From contig WYBW01000037.1 of NCBI GenBank assembly GCA_011525685.1, forward strand, positions 1 through 64,000: a DNA stretch of 64,000 nt. The letters are read 5' to 3'. Position 1 is the first letter of the stretch; every line of letters begins with the position of its first letter. This document shows positions 47,241-55,297 of this stretch, in pieces. The DNA comes from Verrucomicrobiia bacterium (GTDB lineage Bacteria > Verrucomicrobiota > Verrucomicrobiia > Limisphaerales > JADLHS01). The notes under the pieces are model-generated. The model was not told where the DNA came from, did not search any database, and saw only the letters and a program-made list of their open reading frames with translations. A program made the position numbers and the translations under genes.

Positions 47241-47672
47241 TTAGAGTTTTAGCGCGGCGCGCATTCGGGACGGCTGCTTCACGAGATCGGCCAACGTGTA
47301 GCTGTCCAGCACCGCGAAAAATGCCGCCGCCGCTTCGTCCAACACGCCCTTCAAACGGCACGCCGGAAAGAGCCGGCACAGGCGGCCGGGCTGGTCCGCA
47401 CAGTCTATCACAGTGTCCGATTCTTCGCCAAGCCGGACAATGTCGCCCAGCCGGATTTGCTCCGGCGGTCTGCCCAGCGTGAACCCGCCGCCGATGCCGC
47501 GCTGCGTTTGCAGATAACCGTTGCGACCGAGGTCATGGACGACTTTCACCAGATGATGGCGTGAAATGCCATACGTGTCGGCGACCTCGTCCACGGTGAC
47601 TCTTTCGGGACTGCGCAACGCGGCGTGCATGAGCACGCGGATCGAATAATCGGAATAGGTGCTCAGTCGCAT
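47241..47672 (-). CDS. nsrR: Rrf2-family NsrR-like nitric-oxide sensor (copy 2)
   Basis: The 143-residue protein is the same length as copy 1 and very similar along its whole length. It keeps the helix-turn-helix (VADTYGISRHHLVKVVHDL) and three cysteines in VIDCADQPGRLCRLFPACRLKG, spaced as in NsrR, with the FAVLDSYTLADLVKQP ending. It is upstream of norZ on the same strand and divergent from the hemerythrin/RIC genes; a palindrome lies between. By family, an NO-labile [4Fe-4S] repressor. Confidence 0.9.
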   Translation of the reverse strand: MRLSTYSDYSIRVLMHAALRSPERVTVDEVADTYGISRHHLVKVVHDLGRNGYLQTQRGIGGGFTLGRPPEQIRLGDIVRLGEESDTVIDCADQPGRLCRLFPACRLKGVLDEAAAAFFAVLDSYTLADLVKQPSRMRAALKL

Positions 47673-47714
47673 CGGGAAGCAAGATGCTTGAGCGGGAGAG
47701 CGGATTCAAGACTA

Positions 47715-47737
47715 AAGATGTATTTGCCATACAGCTT
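47715..47737. promoter_or_regulatory. NsrR-type 11-1-11 operator between nsrR-norZ and hemerythrin
   Basis: On the minus strand the arms are AAGCTGTATGG and AAATACATCTT around one C; the second arm matches the NsrR half-site AAATRCATCTT exactly, and eight of eleven positions pair. On the plus strand TTGCCA (47724-47729) and TATTCT (47747-47752) form a candidate promoter with 17 bp spacing for the hemerythrin gene. It lies 42 bp upstream of the nsrR start, the same distance as in copy 1. Confidence 0.75.
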
Positions 47738-47772
47738 TTGATCGATTATTCTTTTGTCCGACGATTGCGCCT

Positions 47773-48213
47773 ATGAACACCGCAAGCATCAACGAGCACT
47801 ACACGCACGATCATGACCGGCTGGATGAACTCTTTCACCAGTTCCAAACCCTCAAGACCTCCGACCGCGTGCAGGCGGCCAACAATTTCCGAGAATTCAA
47901 AGCCGGCCTAGAACAACATATCGTGTGGGAGGAGGAGATTCTCTTTCCTTCCTTTGAAACGAAATTCGGGCTTCCCGGCGGGCCAACCGAAGTCATGCGC
48001 TGGGAACATCGGGAAATCCGGAAATACCTGGACGCCATCGCGGATAAACTGGCGCGCGGCGAATTCGACACAGCCGGCGAAGAATCCGGTTTGTTGGCGG
48101 TGTTGTGTCCGCACAACCAGAAGGAAGAAGGCATCCTCTACCCGATGATTGACCAGGTCACGGGAGCAGAAGAACGCGCCGGGATTTTTGCCCGGATGAG
48201 CGCACGCGCCTAA
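47773..48213 (+). CDS. Hemerythrin-domain protein
   Basis: The 146-residue protein is a single four-helix hemerythrin-like bundle. Di-iron ligands are recognisable: HYTHDHDRLDELFHQF, HIVWEEEILFPSFE, RWEHREIRKYL and CPHNQKEEGILYPM. Proteins of this kind bind O2 or NO or protect iron centres. It is the first gene after the NsrR-type operator and precedes two RIC-type genes, so a nitrosative-stress role is likely. Confidence 0.87.
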   Translation: MNTASINEHYTHDHDRLDELFHQFQTLKTSDRVQAANNFREFKAGLEQHIVWEEEILFPSFETKFGLPGGPTEVMRWEHREIRKYLDAIADKLARGEFDTAGEESGLLAVLCPHNQKEEGILYPMIDQVTGAEERAGIFARMSARA

Positions 48214-48259
48214 ACCGGTTTGTCCGTAAATCACGTTTGAATACCGAAATTGAAAAATT

Positions 48260-48961
48260 ATGAAAACCATCACACCTGAAACCACCGTTGGGGAAATCGT
48301 CCGCGCCATGCCGATTCGGTCGCGGATTTTCGAAAAACTCGGCATTGACTATTGTTGCGGCGGCAAGAAGCCGCTCGACGAAGTCTGTCGCGGCAAAGGA
48401 CTCGATCCGGCAACCGTCATCGCGATGTTGGCCGCGCTTGATGGCGCGCCGGAATCGGCGAGCGCCAATCCGGACACGATGAGCCTGAGCGAGCTTTGCG
48501 ATCATATCGAGCGGGCGCATCACGATTATTTGCGCGAGGAACTGCCGCGGCTGGATTTCATGACCCGCAAAGTCGCCGCGGTCCACGGCGACCACGAGAT
48601 TCGCCTGCGTGAAGTGCGTGCCATTTTCGAGTCGTTCAGCGAAAAGATGACTTCGCACACCAAGGAGGAAGAAGAAATTGTGTTTCCCAAAATCCGCCAA
48701 TTGGAGAAAGACAGGCAGGACAAACCCATCCTCGCGGCCGATCTCAAGGACATTCTTGCGAAATTGGAATCCGAGCACGATGGCGCGGGCGCTGCCTTGG
48801 TGCGCTTCCGGGAGTTAACCGACAACTACACGCCACCGGAGTGGGCGTGCAACACGTTCCGGGCGCTCTACGACGGCTTGGAGCGGCTGGAAAAGGAAAC
48901 GCACCAACACGTCCACAAGGAGAACAACGTGCTCTTTCCGAAAGCGCTGGCCGCGGCATAG
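48260..48961 (+). CDS. ytfE: RIC/YtfE/ScdA iron-sulfur cluster repair di-iron protein
   Basis: The 233-residue protein has the ScdA_N domain with the paired cysteines C32-C33 (LGIDYCCGGKKPLDEVC), then a hemerythrin domain with ligands H (DHIERAHHDYL), H-x3-E (HTKEEEEIVFPKI), H (ESEHDGAG) and H-x3-E (HVHKENNVLFP). This is the complete set for RIC proteins, which restore NO- and oxidant-damaged iron-sulfur clusters. It is 46 bp downstream of the hemerythrin gene in the predicted NsrR regulon. Confidence 0.94.
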   Translation: MKTITPETTVGEIVRAMPIRSRIFEKLGIDYCCGGKKPLDEVCRGKGLDPATVIAMLAALDGAPESASANPDTMSLSELCDHIERAHHDYLREELPRLDFMTRKVAAVHGDHEIRLREVRAIFESFSEKMTSHTKEEEEIVFPKIRQLEKDRQDKPILAADLKDILAKLESEHDGAGAALVRFRELTDNYTPPEWACNTFRALYDGLERLEKETHQHVHKENNVLFPKALAAA

Positions 48962-48991
48962 CCGCCGCGACAAACCAACCAACGGACAAAC

Positions 48992-49732
48992 ATGCCAACG
49001 GCTTCGATTGATCCGAATACGACGTTGAGGCAGTTGCTGTCTGTCGCGCCGGAGCACGGACCGGTTTTGGAACGTCTCGAGATCAATGCAACCCGCGACG
49101 GACACAGGACGCTCGCGAAAGTCTGCGTGTCGCGCGGATTGGAAGCGCGCACCGTCGCCCGCGTGTTGGCGGCGACGCGGGACGCGCGGCAACCAGATCC
49201 CGTCGTCTGCGTGGAACTGATGACACTCGCTGAGTTGTGCGATCATCTGGAGCGCGCCCACCGCAATCTTCGCGACGAGCTGAAGCGACTCGACCGGCTG
49301 ACCAAGACGCTGGCGAAAGAGAATGCCGCGGAGAATCCGAAGCTGCTGGTGATCCGGAAACGCTTCGTGGTGTTCCAAAGACAGTTCAAAGCGCATCTGC
49401 GCAAAGAGTCCAGGCAATTGTTTCCTGTTTGCCGCCGGTGGGCGGCCAGCCGCAACGAAACCGGGCACGCCCGCTTTTCATTCAAGTCACCGCTGGCGCG
49501 ATTGCAGCGGGAACATACGCAAGCCGACGAAGCCCTCGCCGATTTGCGGAGTTTGACTGCGGGCGATGTCTCATCCGCTTCAGCGGAGGCAGCCGTGCAA
49601 ACCATCGCCGACGCGGTTGCCCGCCTGGAGCACGCCGTCCACGAACAAATCTACAAGGAAAACCGCGTCCTTTTTCCGAGGGCCTTGCCGCTGCAAACGG
49701 CGGCGCGGGCCAGAAGACGGAACTTTTCGTGA
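48992..49732 (+). CDS. Divergent RIC-like paralogue lacking the Cys pair
   Basis: The 246-residue protein aligns with the preceding RIC throughout: TLRQLLSVAPEHGPVLERLEI matches the ScdA_N start, but the paired cysteines are replaced (INATRDGHRT). In the hemerythrin part the helix motifs CDHLERAHRNLRDEL, HLRKESRQLFPV and QREHTQADEAL keep ligands, while the last H-x3-E site reads QIYKENRVLFP, with glutamine at the histidine position. It therefore may have lost repair activity or gained another role. The basic C-terminus (RARRRNF) is unusual. It begins 30 bp after ytfE. Confidence 0.75.
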   Translation: MPTASIDPNTTLRQLLSVAPEHGPVLERLEINATRDGHRTLAKVCVSRGLEARTVARVLAATRDARQPDPVVCVELMTLAELCDHLERAHRNLRDELKRLDRLTKTLAKENAAENPKLLVIRKRFVVFQRQFKAHLRKESRQLFPVCRRWAASRNETGHARFSFKSPLARLQREHTQADEALADLRSLTAGDVSSASAEAAVQTIADAVARLEHAVHEQIYKENRVLFPRALPLQTAARARRRNFS

Positions 49733-49818
49733 AGGGCTTTTGCCCCCGCGCAGCCAACGCTGTACGTTTCATTTGGCGAACCACCTTGAAATAGAAGGAT
49801 CAAGCAACGGAAAGGAAT

Positions 49819-50277
49819 ATGAAAAGTCGAATGGACTACAAAACCACGGCCCCCGAGGGCATCAAAGCCATGTGGGGATTGGAAAAATACGTTCACCAGT
49901 GCGGCCTGGAGCCGTCGCTGCTGGAGCTGGTCAAGACGCGCGCCTCGCAGATCAACGGTTGCGCCTATTGCCTGGACATGCACACGAAAGACGCGCGGGC
50001 ACAGGGCGAAACGGAGCAGCGCCTTTACACGCTGTCGGCCTGGGAGGAAACGCCGTTCTTCACGGAACGCGAGCGCGCCGCGCTGGCGTGGACCGAAGCG
50101 GTCACGCGCGTGGCGGACACGCATGTTCCCGACGCGGTGTTTGAGTCTGCGCGCCGGCATTTCACGGAAAAAGAGTTGGTGGATCTCACGCTGGCAGTTG
50201 TGGCTATCAACGGTTGGAACCGCCTGGCCATCTCCTTCAGGGCCGAGCCGGGAACCTATCAGCGGCCGACACATTAA
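49819..50277 (+). CDS. AhpD/carboxymuconolactone decarboxylase-family protein
   Basis: The 152-residue protein starts at the ATG at 49819, with AAAGGAA just upstream. The CMD domain has the AhpD-type redox motif GCAYCLDMHTKDAR (CxxC then histidine, near 52-59), implying thiol peroxidase activity. AINGWNRLAISF is typical of the family end. It follows the RIC paralogue in the same direction and may belong to the same stress unit, although there is an 86 bp gap. Confidence 0.85.
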   Translation: MKSRMDYKTTAPEGIKAMWGLEKYVHQCGLEPSLLELVKTRASQINGCAYCLDMHTKDARAQGETEQRLYTLSAWEETPFFTERERAALAWTEAVTRVADTHVPDAVFESARRHFTEKELVDLTLAVVAINGWNRLAISFRAEPGTYQRPTH

Positions 50278-50291
50278 GAGCAAAGCCAGAA

Positions 50292-51128
50292 ATGCACTCA
50301 GACGACCAACGCTCCCGCGCCGCACGACTTCGCGATTTGCATCGCGGGCCGAAAATCCTTGTGCTGCCGAATGCCTGGGACTGCGTCAGCGCGCGTTTGT
50401 TTGAACAGGCGGGCTTTCCGGCCATCGCGACCACCAGCGGCGGTATTGCCGCCATGTTGGGTTATCCCGATGGCCAGCGCATCAGCCCGCGCGAGATGTT
50501 GCAGATCGTTGGACGAATCGCCGCGTCGGTTTCCGCGCCCGTGACTGCGGATTTGGAAGCCGGTTACGGGCAGGCGACGGCGGAAGTCGCGGAAACGATG
50601 CGGCAGGCAATGGCCCTGGGCGTGGCGGGCGCGAATCTCGAAGACGGACGCGGCCCGACCCAGCCGCTCGCTGAAATCGCTTATCAAACCGACATCATCA
50701 AAGCGGTCCGCGAAGTCACCGCGGCTTGTGACATCCCGTTGGTTCTCAACGCCAGAGTTGATGTTTATTTGCATGGTGTCGGAAATGATACGGACAGTTT
50801 TAACCAGGCCGTTGAGCGTGCCATCGCTTATCGCGATGCGGGCGCAGACTGCGTTTTCCCGATTGGCTTGAAGGACCGCGAAACCATCGCTCGATTCGTC
50901 CGCGAAGTGGCTTGCCCGGTGAACATCATGGCGGGACACGGTGCGCCGGGGATTTCCGAATTAGAGAGCATCGGAGTGCGGCGTGTGACGTTTGGCAGCG
51001 GAATGATGCGCGCCCTTTTGCCGTTCGTGCAGAGAATGGCGAAGGAGCTGCGCGCGTCCGGCCAATCGGATTTGTTGGAGCAGACTGAATTTTCCCACGC
51101 GACGGTGAATCAACTTTTCAAGGTATGA
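50292..51128 (+). CDS. Isocitrate lyase/PEP mutase superfamily protein
   Basis: From the ATG at 50292 the protein has 278 residues. The fold markers are LPNAWDCVSARLFEQAGFPAIATTSGG at the start, ADLEAGYG near 92 (metal-binding acidic loop), NLEDGRG near 118 and NARVDVYLHG near 153. It lacks the KKCGH lyase cysteine motif of true isocitrate lyase, so it is probably an oxaloacetate-decarboxylase or phosphonomutase-like member. The substrate is not predictable. It starts 15 bp after the AhpD-like gene. Confidence 0.8.
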   Translation: MHSDDQRSRAARLRDLHRGPKILVLPNAWDCVSARLFEQAGFPAIATTSGGIAAMLGYPDGQRISPREMLQIVGRIAASVSAPVTADLEAGYGQATAEVAETMRQAMALGVAGANLEDGRGPTQPLAEIAYQTDIIKAVREVTAACDIPLVLNARVDVYLHGVGNDTDSFNQAVERAIAYRDAGADCVFPIGLKDRETIARFVREVACPVNIMAGHGAPGISELESIGVRRVTFGSGMMRALLPFVQRMAKELRASGQSDLLEQTEFSHATVNQLFKV

Positions 51129-51225
51129 GATTGGCTCCCAAATCAATGGTGAACTCCTATTTCCGTCATAATCCACCGCCCTGCACGGTTCGCGAGCGGG
51201 GTGTCCGAGTGTGCCAAGTACCTGC

Positions 51226-52584
51226 ATGAACAATCTTCAGCTCTCCGTTCAGTTTTTTCTTCAGATCGCCGTCATTCTGCTTTTCTGCCGGTTCGTCGGA
51301 GCCATTGCCCGACGGCTTGGGCAGCCACAAGTGGTCGCGGAGATGATCGCGGGGGTGCTGCTCGGCCCGTCGCTGTTTGGGCTGGTCTTTCCCGAAGCGC
51401 AGACGTGGCTGTTTCCGTGGGACCCGGCACAAAAGTCCCGCGACACCCAGAGCTACCTCTTCCCAGCGTCGCAGCTTGGGCTGGCGCTTTACATGTTCGT
51501 CGTGGGAATGGAATTTCGCGTGGACATCGTGGCAAAACGGTTCAAGAGCGCGATTGCCGTGTCCGTTGCGGGCATGCTGGTGCCGTTTGGGCTCGGCGTC
51601 GGGCTGGCCTGGGTCTTCTTCCACCACACCACGCTTTTCCCGGAAAAGACCAAATTGTCGGAGGCGATGCTCTTCCTCGGCGCGTCCATGTGCATCACCG
51701 CGTTTCCCATGCTCGCGCGGATCATCGATTTCAAAAAGCTCGCAGGCACAACGATGGGCACCGTGGCACTCGGCGCCGGGGCCATTGATGACGCGACGGC
51801 CTGGTGCCTGCTCGCCGTGGTGCTGGCCAGCTTCGACAACAACTGGAACCACGCGCTGGCCAATATCGGCGGCGGCGCGGCTTATGTGGTGTTCACCCTG
51901 CTCGTGGTGCGGCGGCTGTTCGCGCGGGTAAAATCATTCCTGGTCCATGACGATGCGCTCACCGAGGCGGGGTTGGTGGTGAGTCTGGCGCTGATGGCGT
52001 TGGGCGCCTGGTTCACTGATCTCATCGGGCTGCACGCTGTTTTCGGCGCGTTCATCATGGGCGCGGCCATGCCGCGGGGTGTGGTGGCCCGCGATCTCAT
52101 CAAACGCATTCAACCGCTCACCGTGGCGTTGTTGCTGCCGCTCTTTTTCACCTACTCAGGGCTGAACACGAAGATCGGCCTGCTCAACACCGGCTTTCTC
52201 TGGCTGATGTGCGGCGCCGTGCTGGCCGCCGCCGTGCTGGGCAAAGGCGTGGCGTGCTGGTTCGCGGCGCGGGCGACGGGCATCTCCAATCGCGAGGCGC
52301 TCGGCATCGGCACGCTGATGAATTCGCGCGGGCTGATGGAGTTGATCATCATCAATATCGGCTTGCAACGCGGGATCATTTCCGACGGGTTGTTCGCGGT
52401 CCTGGTCATCATGGCGGTGGTGACCACGCTTATGGCGTCGCCGATTTTTGACCGGCTTGTCGGCGCAGGTCTGGACGATGCCAGACGCGAACCCAAGTCC
52501 GAGGACTCCGCACTTACTGCATCACCGCTGAACGCCCCTGACGGCGATACCTTTCGCCTCGGCGGCGATCTGTTAAAACGTTGA
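51226..52584 (+). CDS. Cation:proton antiporter (CPA2 family)
   Basis: From the ATG at 51226 the protein has 452 residues and about 12-13 helices. Typical CPA2 features: FCRFVGAIARRLGQPQVVAEMIAGVLLGPS at the start, QLGLALYMFVVGMEF near 91, ALGAGAIDDATAWCLL with the paired acidic residues near 187-188, and MNSRGLMELIIINIG. It would exchange Na+ or K+ for H+. There is no C-terminal TrkA-N domain, unlike KefB/KefC. An FNR-like box for the next operon begins 13 bp after its stop. Confidence 0.9.
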   Translation: MNNLQLSVQFFLQIAVILLFCRFVGAIARRLGQPQVVAEMIAGVLLGPSLFGLVFPEAQTWLFPWDPAQKSRDTQSYLFPASQLGLALYMFVVGMEFRVDIVAKRFKSAIAVSVAGMLVPFGLGVGLAWVFFHHTTLFPEKTKLSEAMLFLGASMCITAFPMLARIIDFKKLAGTTMGTVALGAGAIDDATAWCLLAVVLASFDNNWNHALANIGGGAAYVVFTLLVVRRLFARVKSFLVHDDALTEAGLVVSLALMALGAWFTDLIGLHAVFGAFIMGAAMPRGVVARDLIKRIQPLTVALLLPLFFTYSGLNTKIGLLNTGFLWLMCGAVLAAAVLGKGVACWFAARATGISNREALGIGTLMNSRGLMELIIINIGLQRGIISDGLFAVLVIMAVVTTLMASPIFDRLVGAGLDDARREPKSEDSALTASPLNAPDGDTFRLGGDLLKR

Positions 52585-52596
52585 CCTTGACCGACC

Positions 52597-52610
52597 TTGA
52601 CCTAGGTCAA
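52597..52610 (+). promoter_or_regulatory. FNR/DNR-type box upstream of the HemN-like gene
   Basis: A perfect 14-base palindrome TTGACCTAGGTCAA fits TTGAY-N4-RTCAA. A candidate -10 TAGAAT at 52632-52637 would start transcription at about 52644, placing the box at -41 (class II activator geometry). Just upstream, CCTTGACC is repeated directly (52585-52592 and one half of the palindrome). HemN genes are classic FNR targets, which supports the reading. The transcript would begin almost at the ATG, so it may be nearly leaderless. Confidence 0.65.
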
Positions 52611-52645
52611 AGTCGGAGCGGCTTGCAGCCGTAGAATTTTAGTTT

Positions 52646-53983
52646 ATGATTGCCCCGACCGTCCCGGACCTGCCGTCCCAACGGGCACCGGTCAATGAGC
52701 CGGTGGCCGGGAATTATTTTGTGGCGGCTTATCCCCCGTTCTCGGCTTGGGACGCGGCGCACTCCCCTGGTCTGCACAAAGCCTTGGAACGACCCGCGCC
52801 GGCCACGCCGCTCGGGCTTTATATCCATCTCCCCTTTTGCCAGAAGAAATGCGACTACTGTTACTATCTCTCCTACATCGCGCAGCCGGCGGCGGTGGTG
52901 GATCAATACCTGGAGACGGTGGTGCGGGAGTGCGCGCTTTATGCGGAGCAACCCGGAGTGAAGGGACGTTCACTTTCCTTTGCGTATTTCGGCGGGGGAA
53001 CGCCTTCCTCACTCAGTTCAACCCAAGTCCGCCAGTTGGTGGACGGGCTGCGACGAGAGTTTTTTTGGGACGGGATCGAGGAAGTCACCTTCGAGTGCGC
53101 GCCCCGGTCGGTGCGCCCGGAGTTTTTGGAAACCTTGCGGGAGGTTGGCGTCACCCGCCTGAGCATGGGGGTGCAGAGTTTTGATGACGAATTGCTCCGG
53201 CTCAACGGCCGGGTTCACCTGGCCGAAGATGTCGTGCGCGCTTACGCACTCATTCGGCAGACGGATTTCGCCTGGGTAAATCTTGACCTGATGTGCGGCC
53301 TCCTGGGCGAGACGGAGGCGCAGTGGCGTGAGTCCATCCGGCGGGTCATTGCCCTCGCGCCGGACGGCGTCACCATTTACCAGACTGAGATTCCACACAA
53401 CACGCAGCTCTATCGCGACGTTAAAGCCGGCGTCTTGCCGGTCGCACCGCTTTCCTGGGACACCAAGCGCGCCCGACTCGACGAAGGCTTCCGGGAATTG
53501 GAGCGGGCCGGTTACACCATCGTCAGCGCCTACAACGCCGTGAAAGAACCGCAGCGACATCGCTTCCTTTATCAGGAGTACCTGTGGCGCGGTGAGGATA
53601 TGCTGGGGCTGGGCGTGGCGGCGTTCGGCTATTTTGGCGGCGTTCACGCCCAGAACGAAATCACCCTGGAGCAATATGAGGCCGCCGTCGCGCGGGGAGA
53701 ATTGCCAGTCAAGCGCGCCTTCAAACTCTCGGAGCACGACCAAGTGGTGCGCGAGTTTGTCCTCCAACTCAAACTCGGTGAAGTGCCGCTCGCGCCGTTT
53801 CGTGAACGGTTTGGTGTGGATCTCGGGATCGAATTTGCCAAACCGCTGCAAGCGTTGGCGGCGGAAGGCTGGCTCATCGTTTGCCGGGAGTTCGTGCGCT
53901 TGACCCGCCCGGGCTTGCTGCGCGTGGACCGCCTCTTGTCGCATTTCTACGACTCCCAATTTCAAGACATCCGTTACACCTGA
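52646..53983 (+). CDS. HemN-like radical SAM protein
   Basis: The 445-residue protein has the HemN-type cluster motif C65-x3-C69-x2-C72 (HLPFCQKKCDYCYY), then FGGGTPSSLSSTQVRQL near 115 and MGVQSFDDELLRLNGR near 173, and a C-terminal HemN-like winged part. True coproporphyrinogen dehydrogenases have CxxxCxFC and a recognisable N-terminal tripwire; this one has Y at the aromatic position, so it could be HemN or a HemW/HutW-like relative. It is the first gene of a three-gene operon behind an FNR-like box. Confidence 0.8.
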   Translation: MIAPTVPDLPSQRAPVNEPVAGNYFVAAYPPFSAWDAAHSPGLHKALERPAPATPLGLYIHLPFCQKKCDYCYYLSYIAQPAAVVDQYLETVVRECALYAEQPGVKGRSLSFAYFGGGTPSSLSSTQVRQLVDGLRREFFWDGIEEVTFECAPRSVRPEFLETLREVGVTRLSMGVQSFDDELLRLNGRVHLAEDVVRAYALIRQTDFAWVNLDLMCGLLGETEAQWRESIRRVIALAPDGVTIYQTEIPHNTQLYRDVKAGVLPVAPLSWDTKRARLDEGFRELERAGYTIVSAYNAVKEPQRHRFLYQEYLWRGEDMLGLGVAAFGYFGGVHAQNEITLEQYEAAVARGELPVKRAFKLSEHDQVVREFVLQLKLGEVPLAPFRERFGVDLGIEFAKPLQALAAEGWLIVCREFVRLTRPGLLRVDRLLSHFYDSQFQDIRYT

Positions 53984-54004
53984 ACCTCACCATTCCTAAA
54001 TCCC

Positions 54005-55297
54005 ATGAACAACCCTCATACTTCCCCAACCAACTCCACCTACGACGTTGCCATCATCGGCGGCGGCCCGGGCGGCGCGGCACTGGCGACTTTCCTGGCC
54101 AAGGCCGGACATCGCTGCATCGTGTTCGAGCAGGCAAAATATCCGCGCTACCACATTGGCGAATCGCTCGTGCCGCACACCTACGGCATCTTTGAGCGGC
54201 TCGGGATGCTCCCACAACTGCGGGCGTCCGCCTTCCCGGTGAAACACAGCGTGCGCTTCGTGTCGCCTGATGGGAAGGCGTCGTTGCCCTTCTATTTCAC
54301 GGAAACAATCAAGGGCGACGGCGCGCGCACCTGGCAGGTGGAGCGTAAGCAGTTCGATGTCCTGATGCTCGACCACGCGCGTGCCAACGGCGTCGAGGTT
54401 CACGAACAATCCGCCGTTCAGGAAGTAATCTTTGAAGGTGAACAGGCCGTGGGCGTGCGAATCGCCTCTCAAAACGGCGCGCCGACCGAGGTGCGGGCGA
54501 AGGTCGTGGTGGACGCCTCGGGCCATGCCTGTGTCATCGGCCGGCAGTTGAACCTGCTGTGCAAGTTGCCGGAACTGCGGAAAGCAACCGTGTGGAGTTA
54601 TTATCGCGGCGGCAAACGGCTTCCGGGCATTGACGCGGGCGAGACCACGATGTTCCTGATTCCGGGCGGCGGCTGGTTCTGGTACATCCCGCTGCCGGAC
54701 GACGTCGTCAGCGTGGGTCTCGTGGCGGATCCCGAATATGTCTTTTCGGAATCCGATGACATGGAGACGGCGTATCTCCGCGAGGTCGCGCGCTGCGCAT
54801 CCTTGAGCGAGCGACTGGTCACCGCGGAACGGTTCGGGCCGGTGCGCGGCTCGCGCCATCTGGCTTACGTGAACCGACGGACCTGCGGCGACGGTTGGGT
54901 GATGATCGGCGACGCGCGCGCGTTTCTCGATCCGATCTATTCGTCGGGGTTGTTCCTCGCGCTCGGTTCCGCCGAGCTGGCGGCGCAATGCATTGATGAG
55001 GCGTTGAAATCTGGCGATGTCTCCGCCGCCCGACTGGGCCGCTTCGAGGGACCGCTGATGAAAGGGGTGGAATCGGTCCGTCGCCTCATTCACGCGTTCT
55101 ACGATCCGAAGTTCAGCTTCATGGAATTTGCCAAGCGTTTTCCCGAGCAGCGCCGCGCGCTCATTGACTGTCTCGTGGGCGACGTCATCAAGGATATGAG
55201 CGCCTTCACCAACGCGCTGGCCCAAATGACGCCGCCGCCGCCGCCCTTGGGCTCCAACCTGCCACCACCGTCCACGCCGGCACCGGTCAATGCGTAG
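54005..55297 (+). CDS. FAD-dependent oxidoreductase, flavin halogenase-like
   Basis: The 430-residue protein has the FAD site VAIIGGGPGGAALATFLAKAG near 15, the PRYHIGESLVP segment near 47, and a WFWYIPLPDD segment (WxWxIP) near 222, the last two being signatures of the flavin-dependent halogenase/monooxygenase group. GDARAFLDPIYSSG near 300 contacts FAD. The lysine expected for true halogenases was not verified. The tail is proline-rich (PPPPPLGSNLPPPSTPAP). It lies between two radical SAM genes and overlaps the second; substrate unknown. Confidence 0.75.
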   Translation: MNNPHTSPTNSTYDVAIIGGGPGGAALATFLAKAGHRCIVFEQAKYPRYHIGESLVPHTYGIFERLGMLPQLRASAFPVKHSVRFVSPDGKASLPFYFTETIKGDGARTWQVERKQFDVLMLDHARANGVEVHEQSAVQEVIFEGEQAVGVRIASQNGAPTEVRAKVVVDASGHACVIGRQLNLLCKLPELRKATVWSYYRGGKRLPGIDAGETTMFLIPGGGWFWYIPLPDDVVSVGLVADPEYVFSESDDMETAYLREVARCASLSERLVTAERFGPVRGSRHLAYVNRRTCGDGWVMIGDARAFLDPIYSSGLFLALGSAELAAQCIDEALKSGDVSAARLGRFEGPLMKGVESVRRLIHAFYDPKFSFMEFAKRFPEQRRALIDCLVGDVIKDMSAFTNALAQMTPPPPPLGSNLPPPSTPAPVNA

